Numbered from the stretch's first letter, positions 50,703-61,739 are shown. The stretch is 64,000 nucleotides of DNA from Actinomadura sp. NBRC 104412 (GCF_030269515.1 NZ_BSTM01000017.1:90299-154298), one strand, 5' to 3'. The notes: generated by a model from the letters alone, not told the origin. Numbers and translations are program-made.

Positions 50703-51731
50703 ATGGGCATCAAGGTGGCGGTCGCCGGCGCCAGCGGATACGCCGGGGGCGAGGTGCTGCGCCTCCTCGCCGGCCACCCCGAGTTCGAGATCGGCACCCT
50801 CACGGCGGGCTCCAACGCCGGCGCCGAACTCGGAACGCTCCAGCCGCAGCTTCGCTCCCTGGCGGGGCGCGTCCTGGCGGAGACCACCCCCGAGACCCTG
50901 TCCGGGCACGACGCGGTCTTCCTCGCGCTGCCGCACGGGCAGTCCGGGCCGCTGGCCGAGCGGCTGGGCGAGGACGTCCTGATCGTCGACTGCGGCGCCG
51001 ACTTCCGGCTCGCCGACCCCGCCGACTGGACCGCCTTCTACGGCACCCCGCACGCCGGCACCTGGCCGTACGGGCTGCCCGAGCTCCCCGGCCAGCGGGA
51101 GGCCCTGACCGGCACCAGGCGCATCGCGGTGCCCGGCTGCTACCCGACGGCCGTGACGCTGGCGATGTTCCCCGCGTACGCCGCCGGGCTGGTCGAGCCC
51201 GACGTGGTCGTCGTCGCCGCGTCCGGCACCTCCGGAGCGGGCCGCTCCCTCAAGCCGCACCTGCTGGGCAGCGAGGTCATGGGCTCGATGTCCGCGTACG
51301 GGGTCGGCGGCGTCCACCGGCACACCCCGGAGATGGTCCAGAACCTCAGCCGGGTCGCCGGCAAGCCTGTCACCGTCTCGTTCACCCCCACGCTGGCGCC
51401 CATGAGCCGGGGCATCCTGGCCACCTGCACGGCCAAGGTCCTGCCCGGCGTCACCCTGCGGACCCTCCGGGACGCCTACGGGCTGGCCTACGACGGCGAG
51501 CCGTTCGTCTCGCTGCTGCCCGAGGGGCAGTGGCCCGCCACGTCCATGACGCTCGGCGCGAACACCGCGCTGGTCCAGGTCGCCCACGACGCGCGGGCCG
51601 GGCGCGCCGTCGTGGTCGTCGCCATCGACAACCTCACCAAGGGCACCGCGGGCGGCGCCGTCCAGAGCGCCAACCTCGCCCTCGGCCTCCCCGAGCAACT
51701 CGGTCTCACCACGATCGGAGTGTCCCCATGA
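50703..51731 (+). CDS. argC: N-acetyl-gamma-glutamyl-phosphate reductase
   Basis: ArgC reduces N-acetylglutamyl phosphate with NADPH (third step of ornithine synthesis). The 342-residue protein has the nucleotide loop VAGASGYAGGEVLRLL, the catalytic cysteine in VPGCYPTAVTLAM and the active-site HRHTPEM. GGGGAGGA precedes ATG 50703. It starts a run of five genes overlapping by ATGA. Confidence 0.96.
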   Translation: MGIKVAVAGASGYAGGEVLRLLAGHPEFEIGTLTAGSNAGAELGTLQPQLRSLAGRVLAETTPETLSGHDAVFLALPHGQSGPLAERLGEDVLIVDCGADFRLADPADWTAFYGTPHAGTWPYGLPELPGQREALTGTRRIAVPGCYPTAVTLAMFPAYAAGLVEPDVVVVAASGTSGAGRSLKPHLLGSEVMGSMSAYGVGGVHRHTPEMVQNLSRVAGKPVTVSFTPTLAPMSRGILATCTAKVLPGVTLRTLRDAYGLAYDGEPFVSLLPEGQWPATSMTLGANTALVQVAHDARAGRAVVVVAIDNLTKGTAGGAVQSANLALGLPEQLGLTTIGVSP

Positions 51732-52885
51732 GCGTCACGGCCCCACAGGGCTTCCGCGCCGCCGGCGTCGTCGCAGGGCTGAAGGGCGGCGGAGCCCGCG
51801 ACCTGGCACTGGTCGTCAACGACGGGCCGTCCCGCGCCGCCGCCGGCGTCTTCACCCGCAACCGCGTGAAGGCCGCGCCGGTGCTGTGGTCCGAGCAGGT
51901 GCTGAAGGGCGGCAGGCTGCGCGCCGTGGTGCTCAACTCCGGCGGCGCCAACGCCTGCACCGGCTCGGAGGGCTTCCAGGACACCCACGCCACCGCCGAG
52001 AAGGCCGCCGCCGTGCTGGACGACTCGGCCGGGGAGATCGCGGTCTGCTCCACCGGGCTGATCGGCGAGCGGCTTCCCCTGGACGCGCTGCTGGCCGGAA
52101 TCGAGACCGCGGGCGCCGAGCTGTCGCGCGGCGACGGCGGGCTGGCCGCCGCCGACGCGATCCGCACCACCGACACCGTCGCCAAGATCGCCTTCCGGCA
52201 GGGCGAGGGCGGCTACCGGATCGGCGCGATGGCCAAGGGCGCGGGCATGCTGGCCCCGTCCCTGGCCACCATGCTCTGCGTGATCACCACCGACGCGGAC
52301 CTGGACGCCGCCGCGCTCGACCGCGCCCTGCGCGCCGCCACCCGCGTCACCTTCGACCGGCTGGACTCCGACGGCTGCCTGTCCACCAACGACACCGTCC
52401 TGCTGATGGCCTCCGGCGCGTCCGGCGTCACCCCGGACGAGGCCGCGTTCACCGCGCTGCTCACCGAGGTCGCCGCCGACCTCACCCGCCAGCTCCTGGT
52501 GGACGCCGAGGGCGCGGCCAAGGCCATCACCATCGAGGTCGTCGGCGCCGACAGCGAGGACGACGCGGTCGAGGCGGGCCGCGCCATCGCCCGCAACAAC
52601 CTGCTCAAGTGCGCCATCCACGGCGAGGACCCCAACTGGGGCCGGGTGCTGGCCGCGGTCGGCACCACCGGCGCGGTCTTCGAGCCGGACCAGCTCAACG
52701 TCGCCATCAACGGCGTCTGGGTCTGCCGCAACGGCTCGATCGGCGACGACCGCGACAAGGTGGACCTCCGTGCCCGCGACGTCACCATCACCGTCGACCT
52801 GTCCGCCGGCCCGCACAGCGCCACGGTCTGGACGACCGACCTGACGGCCGACTACGTCCACGAGAACTCGGCGTACTCGACATGA
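51728..52885 (+). CDS. argJ: Glutamate N-acetyltransferase ArgJ
   Basis: ArgJ transfers acetyl from acetylornithine to glutamate, closing the cyclic pathway; some members also use acetyl-CoA. The 385-residue precursor has the self-cleavage site KGAGMLAPSLATML, where the Thr of ATML becomes the nucleophile. LNSGGANACTG and the C-terminal IHGEDPNWGRVLAAVG are intact, and the terminal ENSAYST is typical. It overlaps argC and argB by four bases each. Confidence 0.96.
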   Translation: MSVTAPQGFRAAGVVAGLKGGGARDLALVVNDGPSRAAAGVFTRNRVKAAPVLWSEQVLKGGRLRAVVLNSGGANACTGSEGFQDTHATAEKAAAVLDDSAGEIAVCSTGLIGERLPLDALLAGIETAGAELSRGDGGLAAADAIRTTDTVAKIAFRQGEGGYRIGAMAKGAGMLAPSLATMLCVITTDADLDAAALDRALRAATRVTFDRLDSDGCLSTNDTVLLMASGASGVTPDEAAFTALLTEVAADLTRQLLVDAEGAAKAITIEVVGADSEDDAVEAGRAIARNNLLKCAIHGEDPNWGRVLAAVGTTGAVFEPDQLNVAINGVWVCRNGSIGDDRDKVDLRARDVTITVDLSAGPHSATVWTTDLTADYVHENSAYST

Positions 52886-53814
52886 CCGGCACCGAGCGGA
52901 GGAAGCGCGCCCTGGAGAAGGCCGCCACGCTGATCGAGGCGCTGCCGTGGCTGGAGCGGTTCCACGGCAGGACCGTCGTGATCAAGTACGGCGGGCACGC
53001 GATGACGGACGAGGCGCTGCGCTCCTCGTTCGCCGAGGACATCGTGTTCCTGCGGTACGCGGGGCTGCGGCCGGTGATCGTGCACGGCGGCGGCCCGCAG
53101 ATCAACGCGGCGCTGGACCGCGCCGGGATCGAGTCCACCTTCACCGCCGGGCTGCGGGTGACCACGCCCGAGGCGATGGAGGTCGTCCGGATGGTCCTGG
53201 TCGGCCAGGTCGGACGGGACGTGGTCGGCCTGGTCAACCGGCACGGCCCGTTCGCGGTCGGGATGTCGGGCGAGGACGCCAACCTGTTCACCGCCGAGCG
53301 CAAGCGGGCGGTGGTGGACGGCGAGCCGGTCGACATCGGCCAGGTCGGCGAGATCGTCGAGGTGCAGGTCGGCGCGGTGAAGGCGCTGCTGGACGACGGC
53401 CGGATCCCGGTGGTCTCCAGCGTGGCGCGCGGCGACGACGGCGAGGTCTACAACGTCAACGCCGACACCGCCGCCGCGGCCCTGGCGGTCGCGCTGGACG
53501 CGGAGAAGCTGGTCGTCCTCACCGACGTGGAGGGCCTGTACGCGGACTGGCCCGACTCCGACGACGTGATCGACAGCCTGACCACCGACGAGCTGGCCGA
53601 GCTGCTGCCGGGCCTGTCGTCGGGCATGGTCCCGAAGATGGAGGCGTGCCTGCGCGCGGTGCGCGGCGGCGTGCCGCAGGCGCACGTGCTGGACGGCCGC
53701 GTACCGCACGCGCTGCTGCTGGAGATCTTCACCGATGAGGGCGTCGGGACGATGGTGCTGCCCGCCGCCTTCGATGGCGCCACCCCCGCCGACGCCGAGG
53801 AGACCACCCCATGA
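52882..53814 (+). CDS. argB: Acetylglutamate kinase
   Basis: ArgB phosphorylates N-acetylglutamate, the usual point of arginine feedback. The 310-residue protein has VIKYGGHAMTD, IVHGGGPQI, FTAGLRVTTPEAMEVVRMVL, NVNADTAAAALA and SSGMVPKMEACL. An N-terminal helix (about 1-25) precedes the core, as in the arginine-sensitive hexameric enzymes, so feedback inhibition is likely. Confidence 0.96.
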   Translation: MTGTERRKRALEKAATLIEALPWLERFHGRTVVIKYGGHAMTDEALRSSFAEDIVFLRYAGLRPVIVHGGGPQINAALDRAGIESTFTAGLRVTTPEAMEVVRMVLVGQVGRDVVGLVNRHGPFAVGMSGEDANLFTAERKRAVVDGEPVDIGQVGEIVEVQVGAVKALLDDGRIPVVSSVARGDDGEVYNVNADTAAAALAVALDAEKLVVLTDVEGLYADWPDSDDVIDSLTTDELAELLPGLSSGMVPKMEACLRAVRGGVPQAHVLDGRVPHALLLEIFTDEGVGTMVLPAAFDGATPADAEETTP

Positions 53815-55034
53815 CCAGTGGTAACGACGACCTGAGAAAGCGGTTCGAGGCCGCGTTCATGCCCAACTACGGGGTGCCGCCGCTGCCGCTGGTGCGCGGC
53901 GAGGGCTGCCGGGTCTGGGACGCCGACGGCAACGCCTACCTCGACCTGATCGCCGGTATCGCGGTCAGCAGCCTGGGGCACGGCCACCCGGCGCTGGTCC
54001 AGGCGGTGTCGTCGCAGGTCGCGGGCATCGCGCACACCTCGAACCTGTTCCTGAACGAGCCCGAGGTGCTGCTGGCGGAGCGGCTGCTGGAACTGCTGGG
54101 CGCCGAGGCCAGGGTGTTCCTGGCCAACAGCGGCACCGAGGCCAACGAGGCCGCGCTCAAGCTCGCGATCAAACACGGCAAGGCCACCGGCCGCTCGTAC
54201 TTCGTCGCGGCCGAGAACGGCTTCCACGGCCGGAGCCTGGGCGCGCTGTCGCTGACCGGCAAGGCGTCCATCCGCGAGCCGTTCGGCCCCTTCGCCTGGG
54301 ACGTGCGGTTCGTCCCGTACGGGGACGCGGACGCGCTCAAGGCCGCGGTGACCGAGGACTGCGCGGCGGTGTTCCTGGAGCCCACGCAGGGCGAGGCCGG
54401 AGTCGTCCCGCCGCCCGAGGGGTACCTCGCGGCGGCCCGGCAGGTGTGCGACGCCACCGGCGCGCTGCTGGTGGCCGACGAGATCCAGTCGGCGATCGGG
54501 CGGACCGGGGCCTGGTTCGCCTTCCAGCACGAGCTGGGCACCGCCACCCCGGACATCCTGACGCTGGCCAAGGGGCTGGGCGGCGGGCTGCCGATCGGCG
54601 CGTGCGTCGCGTTCGGCCCGCACGGCACGATCTTCGCCAAGGGCGATCACGGCAGCACCTTCGGCGGCAACCCGGTCGGCGCCGCGGCGGCCCTGGCCGT
54701 GCTGGACACCATCGCCGGGGAGGGCCTGCTCGACCGTGCCGCCGAGGTGGGGGAACGGCTGGCCGCCGGGATCACCGCCATCGACCATCCGCTGCTGGAC
54801 GGCGTCCGGGGACGCGGCCTGTGGCGGGCGCTGGTGCTGACGGCCGACCGGGCGGCGAAGGTCGAGGCCGCCGCCCGCGACGCCGGGTTCCTGGTGAACG
54901 CCCTCCAGCCGGACGCGGTACGGCTCGCGCCTCCCCTCGTCCTCACCCACGAGCAGGCGCGGACTTTCGTGGACGCCCTCCCCGCCATCCTGGACGCGGC
55001 GACCGAGGACGCCGACCGGAAGGAGACTTCATGA
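53811..55034 (+). CDS. argD: Acetylornithine aminotransferase
   Basis: This PLP enzyme (407 residues) moves the glutamate amino group to acetylglutamate semialdehyde. It has the fold-type I motifs NSGTEANEAALKLA, FHGRSLGALSLTGK, VADEIQSAIGRTG and the lysine that binds PLP in LTLAKGLGGGLPIGA. It depends on PLP such as that made by the pdxST products of this window. It overlaps argB and argF by ATGA. Confidence 0.96.
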   Translation: MTSGNDDLRKRFEAAFMPNYGVPPLPLVRGEGCRVWDADGNAYLDLIAGIAVSSLGHGHPALVQAVSSQVAGIAHTSNLFLNEPEVLLAERLLELLGAEARVFLANSGTEANEAALKLAIKHGKATGRSYFVAAENGFHGRSLGALSLTGKASIREPFGPFAWDVRFVPYGDADALKAAVTEDCAAVFLEPTQGEAGVVPPPEGYLAAARQVCDATGALLVADEIQSAIGRTGAWFAFQHELGTATPDILTLAKGLGGGLPIGACVAFGPHGTIFAKGDHGSTFGGNPVGAAAALAVLDTIAGEGLLDRAAEVGERLAAGITAIDHPLLDGVRGRGLWRALVLTADRAAKVEAAARDAGFLVNALQPDAVRLAPPLVLTHEQARTFVDALPAILDAATEDADRKETS

Positions 55035-55939
55035 CCAGGCACTTCCTCCGGGACGACGATCTGGCGCCCGCCGAGCAGGCCGAGGTGCTGGACCTGGCCG
55101 CCGCCCTCAAACGGGACCGGTTCGCCAAGCGTCCCCTCGACGGCCCCAAGACCGTGGCGGTGCTGTTCGACAAGCCGTCCACCCGCACCCGGGTGTCCTT
55201 CGCCGTCGCCATCGCCGAGCTCGGCGGGCACGCCCTCGTCCTGGACGCCGGCACCAGCCAGCTCGGGCGCGGCGAGACCATCGCCGACACCGCCCGCGTG
55301 CTGGAACGGCAGGCCGCCGCGATCGTGTGGCGCACGGCCGGGCAGTCGCGGATCGAGGAGATGGCCGACGGCACCACCGTCCCGGTGATCAACGCGCTCA
55401 CCGACGAGTTCCACCCCTGCCAGGTGCTGGCCGACCTGCAGACGGTACGGGAGGCCAAGGGCGGCCTCGCCGGGGTCACCCTCGCCTACTTCGGCGACGG
55501 CGCCAACAACATGGCCCACTCCTACCTGCTGGGTTGCGCCACCGCGGGGATGCACGTCCGGATCGGCGCCCCCGAGGAGCTGCCGCCCGACGCCGCCGTC
55601 GTCGCCCGCGCCGAGGAGATCGCCGCGTCCACCGGCGGCTCGGTGACCGTCACCTCCGACGCCAGGCGGGCCGCGGCCGGCGCCGACGTCCTGGCCACCG
55701 ACACGTGGGTGTCGATGGGCCAGGAGGGCAAGGACACCGCCCTGTACGAGCCGTACCGCGTCGACGAGGCGCTGCTGGCCCAGGCCGACTCCGAGGCGGT
55801 CGTCCTGCACTGCCTGCCCGCCTACCGCGGCAAGGAGATCTCCGCCGCCGTGCTGGACGGCCCGCGCAGCCTGGTCTGGGACGAGGCCGAGAACCGCCTG
55901 CACGCCCAGAAGGCCCTCCTCACATGGCTGCTGTCATGA
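55031..55939 (+). CDS. argF: Ornithine carbamoyltransferase
   Basis: ArgF joins carbamoyl phosphate and ornithine to citrulline. The 302-residue protein has the carbamoyl-phosphate motif DKPSTRTRVSFAVAI, NALTDEFHPCQVLADL, DTWVSMGQEG for ornithine and the catalytic HCLPAYRGKEI. All are intact. argR follows after an 82-base gap. Confidence 0.96.
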   Translation: MTRHFLRDDDLAPAEQAEVLDLAAALKRDRFAKRPLDGPKTVAVLFDKPSTRTRVSFAVAIAELGGHALVLDAGTSQLGRGETIADTARVLERQAAAIVWRTAGQSRIEEMADGTTVPVINALTDEFHPCQVLADLQTVREAKGGLAGVTLAYFGDGANNMAHSYLLGCATAGMHVRIGAPEELPPDAAVVARAEEIAASTGGSVTVTSDARRAAAGADVLATDTWVSMGQEGKDTALYEPYRVDEALLAQADSEAVVLHCLPAYRGKEISAAVLDGPRSLVWDEAENRLHAQKALLTWLLS

Positions 55940-56021
55940 CCGGGCACGGCGCGGACATGCCGGCGGCCCCGGCCGGAGGGCGCGGCGGGCCGTGGCCCCA
56001 CCGTGGCGGAGGGGTGGTCCC

Positions 56022-56573
56022 ATGAGCATCCCGATGACCAAGGCGGCGCGGCTGGCCAAGGTCGTGGACATCCTGACGCGTCACCCCGTCCACTCCCAGG
56101 CCGAGCTGGCCAAGCTGCTGGCCGACGAGGGCGTCGAGGTGACCCAGGCCACGCTCTCGCGTGACCTGGTGGAGATCGGGGCGGTCCGGCTTCGCGCCGA
56201 CGACGGCAGCCTGATCTACGCCGTCCCGGGGGAGGGCGGCGAGCGGATCCGGCGGGCCCGCACCGGCGGGGACACCGAGTCGTTCACCGGGCGGCTCGGC
56301 CGGCTGGCCGCCGAGCTGCTGGTCTCGGCGGAGGCGTCGGCGAACCTGGTCATGGTCCGCACCCCGCCGGGCGCCGCGCAGTACCTGGCCTCGGCCATCG
56401 ACCACGCCGAGTGGCCCTCGGTGCTGGGCACGGTCGCGGGCGACGACTCGATCCTGGTGATCGCCCGCAGCCCGGACGGCGGGGAGGAGCTGGCGCAGGC
56501 CCTGCTCAGGCTGGCCGCTGGCCGCGAACGACGAAGCCAGGGGCCTGGCGGCGGCACCGCCCAGGCCCCGTGA
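56022..56573 (+). CDS. argR: Arginine repressor
   Basis: The 183-residue regulator has an N-terminal winged helix (ILTRHPVHSQAELAKLLADEGVEVTQATLSRDL) and a C-terminal hexamerisation/arginine-binding domain (GAAQYLASAIDH, GTVAGDDSILVIARS with the Asp pair). GGAGGGG lies about seven bases before ATG 56022. Lying inside the operon it controls, it closes the feedback loop with the ARG boxes at 50642. Confidence 0.95.
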   Translation: MSIPMTKAARLAKVVDILTRHPVHSQAELAKLLADEGVEVTQATLSRDLVEIGAVRLRADDGSLIYAVPGEGGERIRRARTGGDTESFTGRLGRLAAELLVSAEASANLVMVRTPPGAAQYLASAIDHAEWPSVLGTVAGDDSILVIARSPDGGEELAQALLRLAAGRERRSQGPGGGTAQAP

Positions 56574-56623
56574 CCAGCCGTCCATCCGACATCCCGCATT
56601 CTTTCCAGAGGAGACCGAACAGC

Positions 56624-57826
56624 ATGAGCGAGCGTGTCGTACTCGCCTATTCGGGGGGCCTGGACACCTCCGTCGCCATCCCGTTCCTGGCCGAGCAGAC
56701 CGGCGGCGAGGTCATCGCCGTGGCCGTCGACGTCGGCCAGGGCGGCGAGGACCTGGACACCATCCGCAAGCGGGCCCTGGCCTGCGGCGCCGTCGAGGCC
56801 GTCGTGGTGGACGCCAAGGAGGAGTTCGCCGCCGACTTCTGCGTCCCGGCACTGCGCGCCAACGCCCTCTACATGGACCGCTACCCGCTGGTGTCCGCGC
56901 TGTCCCGGCCGCTGATCGTCAAGCATCTGGTGGCCGCCGCCAAGGAGTTCGGCGGCACCGCGGTCTCCCACGGCTGCACCGGCAAGGGCAACGACCAGGT
57001 CCGGTTCGAGGCCGGCCTCTCCGCCCTGCACCCCGAGCTCAAGGTGATCGCCCCCGCGCGGGACTTCGCCTGGACGCGGGACAAGGCCATCGCCTTCGCC
57101 GAGGAGAAGGGCCTGCCGATCGACGTGTCGGCCAAGTCGCCGTACTCCATCGACCAGAACCTGTGGGGCCGCGCCATCGAGACCGGCTTCCTGGAGGACG
57201 TCTGGAACGGCCCCATCGAGGACGTCTACGACTACACCTCCGACCCGGCCGCGCCCCGCGAGCCCGACGAGGTGATCATCACCTTCGAGGCCGGGGTCCC
57301 GGTCGCGCTGGACGGCCGCCGCCTCACCCCGTACCAGATCGTCGCCGAGCTCAACCGGCGCGCCGGCGCGCAGGGCGTCGGCCGCATCGACATGGTCGAG
57401 GACCGGCTGGTCGGCATCAAGAGCCGCGAGGTGTACGAGGCGCCCGCCGCGATCGCGCTGATCACCGCGCACATGGAGCTGGAGAACGTCACCGTCGAGC
57501 GCGACCTGGCCCGCTTCAAGCGGTCGGTGGACCAGCGCTGGGGCGAGCTGGTGTACGACGGCCTGTGGTTCTCGCCGCTCAAGGAGTCCCTGGACGCCTT
57601 CATCGCCGACGCCCAGAAGCACGTCTCGGGCGACATCCGGATGACCCTGCACGGCGGCCGCGCCGTGGTGACGGGACGGCGCTCCGGCTCGTCCCTCTAC
57701 AGCTACGACCTTGCCACCTACGACACCGGCGACACCTTCGACCAGAGCCTGGCCAAGGGCTTCGTGGAGCTGTGGAGCCTGCCCAGCAAGATCGCCGCCA
57801 TGCGGGACCGCGAGCAGGCGCTCTGA
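56624..57826 (+). CDS. argG: Argininosuccinate synthase
   Basis: ArgG joins citrulline and aspartate using ATP. The 400-residue protein has the PP-loop AYSGGLDTSVAIPFL, SHGCTGKGNDQVRFE and DQNLWGRAIE. AGAGGAGA precedes ATG 56624. No clear ARG box is seen in the 50-base gap after argR, so it is probably carried on the argC transcript. Confidence 0.96.
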   Translation: MSERVVLAYSGGLDTSVAIPFLAEQTGGEVIAVAVDVGQGGEDLDTIRKRALACGAVEAVVVDAKEEFAADFCVPALRANALYMDRYPLVSALSRPLIVKHLVAAAKEFGGTAVSHGCTGKGNDQVRFEAGLSALHPELKVIAPARDFAWTRDKAIAFAEEKGLPIDVSAKSPYSIDQNLWGRAIETGFLEDVWNGPIEDVYDYTSDPAAPREPDEVIITFEAGVPVALDGRRLTPYQIVAELNRRAGAQGVGRIDMVEDRLVGIKSREVYEAPAAIALITAHMELENVTVERDLARFKRSVDQRWGELVYDGLWFSPLKESLDAFIADAQKHVSGDIRMTLHGGRAVVTGRRSGSSLYSYDLATYDTGDTFDQSLAKGFVELWSLPSKIAAMRDREQAL

Positions 57827-57925
57827 CCGCGGCAGCGTGCGCCCGGGCGGCCCGGGGACGGGGTCCCCGCCGTCCGTTGCCGGTGCGCACGCCGGTGGCA
57901 GTACCGTAAGGGGCACATCGCGCGC

Positions 57926-57955
57926 GGCCTTCCGGCCGGCCCATGCCGGAAGGCC
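57926..57955 (+). repeat. Strong hairpin between argG and argH
   Basis: GGCCTTCCGGC (57926-57936) and GCCGGAAGGCC (57945-57955) form an 11-bp perfect stem with an 8-base loop. TTGCCG (57877) and TACCGT (57902) upstream, 19 bases apart, could be a weak promoter, which would put the hairpin in an argH leader. Otherwise it may end or process the argG message. Confidence 0.55.
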
Positions 57956-58006
57956 CGCGGTGGCATGCCCGGACGACCCCCGACGGTGGGAAGAAGAGGA
58001 ATCCAC

Positions 58007-59440
<1,434 letters not shown>

Positions 59441-59454
59441 GCGGGGATGAGGGG

Positions 59455-60111
59455 ATGACGGCGGAACCTCCCGAACCGCTGCCGCGGGACTTCTTCGACC
59501 GTCCCGTCGAGGAGGTGGCCCCGGACCTGCTCGGACGGGTGTTCGCCCACGAGAACGTCGCGGTGCGCCTCACCGAGGTCGAGGCGTACGCGGGTCCCCT
59601 CGACCCGGCCTCGCACGCGTACCGGGGACTCACCCCTCGCACCGCCGTGATGTTCGGCCCCCCTGGGCACGCCTACGTGTACTTCACCTACGGCATGCAT
59701 TACTGCGTCAACCTCGTCTGCGGGCCGGACGGCACGGCCTCCGCCGTCCTGCTGCGCGCGGGCGAGATCGTCGCGGGGAAGGAGACCGCCCGTTCACGGC
59801 GGCCCCGTTCCACCGACCGCGACCTGGCGCGCGGCCCCGCACGGCTGTGCATGGCGCTGGGCATCGCCCGTGAGCAGAACGGCCTGGACGTGTGCTCGCC
59901 CACCGGTCCCATGCGGATCACACCGGGACAGCCCGCCTACCCGTCCCTCATCCGGACCGGACCCCGGACGGGCGTGAACGGGGGCAAGGACACCCCCTGG
60001 CGGTTCTGGATCGACGGAGACCCGACCGTCTCCCCGTACCGTCCCCACGTCCCACGCAAGCGCAGACCGGCGGCGTCCGGCGGCTCGCGCGGGGACGGAG
60101 GCCGATCATGA
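59455..60111 (+). CDS. 3-methyladenine DNA glycosylase (AAG/Mpg family)
   Basis: This 218-residue glycosylase removes alkylated and deaminated purines. It has LLGRVFAHENVAVRLTEVEAYAG with E43 as the likely catalytic acid, HAYRGLTPRTAVMFGPPGHAYVYFTYGMHYCVNLV and RGPARLCMALGI. The tail is Arg/Pro/Gly-rich. ATG 59455 follows argH by 14 bases; G-rich sequence serves as Shine-Dalgarno. Its repair role is unrelated to its arg neighbours. Confidence 0.93.
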   Translation: MTAEPPEPLPRDFFDRPVEEVAPDLLGRVFAHENVAVRLTEVEAYAGPLDPASHAYRGLTPRTAVMFGPPGHAYVYFTYGMHYCVNLVCGPDGTASAVLLRAGEIVAGKETARSRRPRSTDRDLARGPARLCMALGIAREQNGLDVCSPTGPMRITPGQPAYPSLIRTGPRTGVNGGKDTPWRFWIDGDPTVSPYRPHVPRKRRPAASGGSRGDGGRS

Positions 60112-60312
60112 CCAGGCGCCGCGTTCCGTGACCGGCATCGGCAGCCTGCCACGATCACTACGCCGACGGCGGCACCCACTACGCCGGGATCGTCCTGGGA
60201 CCTCGGCGGCGCGAAGCGGTACAGCCTCTACACCGGCAGGCCCGCCGACGCGCGGTTCACCTCCGGACACAAGATCTTCATGCCGTCCCGGTATTTCATG
60301 GTCGGCCGGTGA
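60112..60312 (+). pseudogene. Possible 3' gene remnant after the glycosylase gene
   Basis: Continuing the same frame past the glycosylase stop, bases up to TGA 60310-60312 code with strong third-position GC for a protein-like end, SSWDLGGAKRYSLYTG followed by FTSGHKIFMPSRYFMVGR. No start codon with a Shine-Dalgarno precedes it. It looks like the tail of a lost gene, family unknown. Confidence 0.3.
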
Positions 60313-60402
60313 ATACCGTTACCGTGAACGGCGAGCCATCGGGCACCCTGGTGGGAACGCACCACCAGTGGCACCTGAGCCGAAGGAGAGACGAGGGAGA
60401 AC

Positions 60403-61677
60403 GTGACCGACATCCTTGAGGATCTCGCGTGGCGCGACCTGATCGCGCAGTCCACCGACCTGGACGAACTGCGGGCACGGCTCGCCGCGGGACCGGTCAC
60501 GCTCTATTGCGGCTTCGACCCCACGGCGCCCTCGCTGCACCTCGGCAACCTCATCCAGATCCTCGTCCTGCGCCGCTTCCAGCAGGCCGGGCATCGTCCG
60601 ATCGGGCTGGTCGGCGGCGCCACCGGGCTGATCGGCGACCCCAGCGGCAAGAGCGCCGAGCGGACGCTGAACTCCGAGGAGACCGTCGCCGGCTGGGTCG
60701 AGCGGATCCGCGTCCAAGTGTCCCGCTACCTGGACTTCGGTGACGCCCCCAACGCGGCCACCATGGTCAGCAACCTCGAATGGACCGGCTCCCTGTCGGC
60801 CATCGCGTTCCTGCGCGACATCGGCAAGCACTTCCCGGTGAACCGCATGCTGGCCCGGGAGACCGTCCGCAGCCGCCTTGAGACGGGGATGAGCTACACC
60901 GAGTTCAGCTACGTCCTCCTCCAGGCCATGGATTTCCTGGAGCTGTACCGTCGGTACGGCTGCGTCCTGCAGACCGGCGGCAGCGACCAGTGGGGCAACC
61001 TGACCGCGGGGGTGGACCTGATCAGGCGTGTCGAGGGCGGCTCCGCGCACGCCCTCACCACCCCGCTGCTCACCAAGGCCGACGGCACCAAGTTCGGCAA
61101 GACCGCCGGCGGCGAGACGTACTGGCTCGACCCCGAGCTGACCACGCCGTACGCCTTCTACCAGTTCTGGCTCAACGCCGACGACCGCGACGTGGAACGC
61201 TACCTCAAGGTGTTCTCCTTCCGGCCGAGGGAGGAGATCGAGGACCTGGTCAAGCAGGGCATCGACCGTCCCGCCGCCCGCGTCCCGCAGCGCGCCCTGG
61301 CCGAGGAGGTCACCACCCTCGTCCACGGCGCCGACGAGACGGCCCGCGTGATCGCCGCGTCGCGTGCCCTGTTCGGCCAGGGCGCCCTGACCGAGCTGGA
61401 CGAACGGACCCTGGTCGCGGCCCTGTCCGAGGTGCCCCGAGCCGAGGTCCCCCCCGGCGACCTGCCGCCGGTGGTCGACCTGCTCGCCGCGTCCGGCCTG
61501 TGCAAGAGCAAGTCCGAGGCCAGGCGCACCATCAGCCAGGGCGGCGCGTACGTGAACAACGTCAAGGTCGAGTCGGAGGACGCCGTCCCGACGGCCGAGG
61601 ACCTCCTCCACGGCCGGTTCCTCGTCCTGCGCCGAGGCAAGCGCAACGTGGGCGGCATCGAGGTCACGCGCCCCTGA
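60403..61677 (+). CDS. tyrS: Tyrosyl-tRNA synthetase
   Basis: This class I synthetase (424 residues) has the HIGH-type CGFDPTAPSLHLGNL, the tyrosine pocket TGGSDQWGNLTAGVDL and the KMSKS-type loop as KFGKTAGG. A C-terminal S4 RNA-binding domain (CKSKSEARRTISQGGAYVNNVKV) follows. GTG 60403 is preceded by GAGGGAGAAC. The 90-base leader contains a hairpin and tandem TACCGT boxes (60314-60325) that may be promoter elements. Confidence 0.96.
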   Translation: MTDILEDLAWRDLIAQSTDLDELRARLAAGPVTLYCGFDPTAPSLHLGNLIQILVLRRFQQAGHRPIGLVGGATGLIGDPSGKSAERTLNSEETVAGWVERIRVQVSRYLDFGDAPNAATMVSNLEWTGSLSAIAFLRDIGKHFPVNRMLARETVRSRLETGMSYTEFSYVLLQAMDFLELYRRYGCVLQTGGSDQWGNLTAGVDLIRRVEGGSAHALTTPLLTKADGTKFGKTAGGETYWLDPELTTPYAFYQFWLNADDRDVERYLKVFSFRPREEIEDLVKQGIDRPAARVPQRALAEEVTTLVHGADETARVIAASRALFGQGALTELDERTLVAALSEVPRAEVPPGDLPPVVDLLAASGLCKSKSEARRTISQGGAYVNNVKVESEDAVPTAEDLLHGRFLVLRRGKRNVGGIEVTRP

Positions 61678-61739
61678 CAACGCAGGGACGCCGTCCCCGG
61701 CGCGGCACCGGCCACCGGGAAGGAAGGCGACACGCCCCT

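Noticed and set aside
56574..56623. ARG box before argG
   Set aside because: CATTCTTTCC has only one poor half-site; no second box at the proper distance.
60313..60402. Possible T-box riboswitch before tyrS (GTGGGAACGC, TGGCACC)
   Set aside because: The leader is only about 80 bases. The core does not match UGGN for a tRNA-Tyr discriminator A, and no specifier hairpin or terminator is visible.
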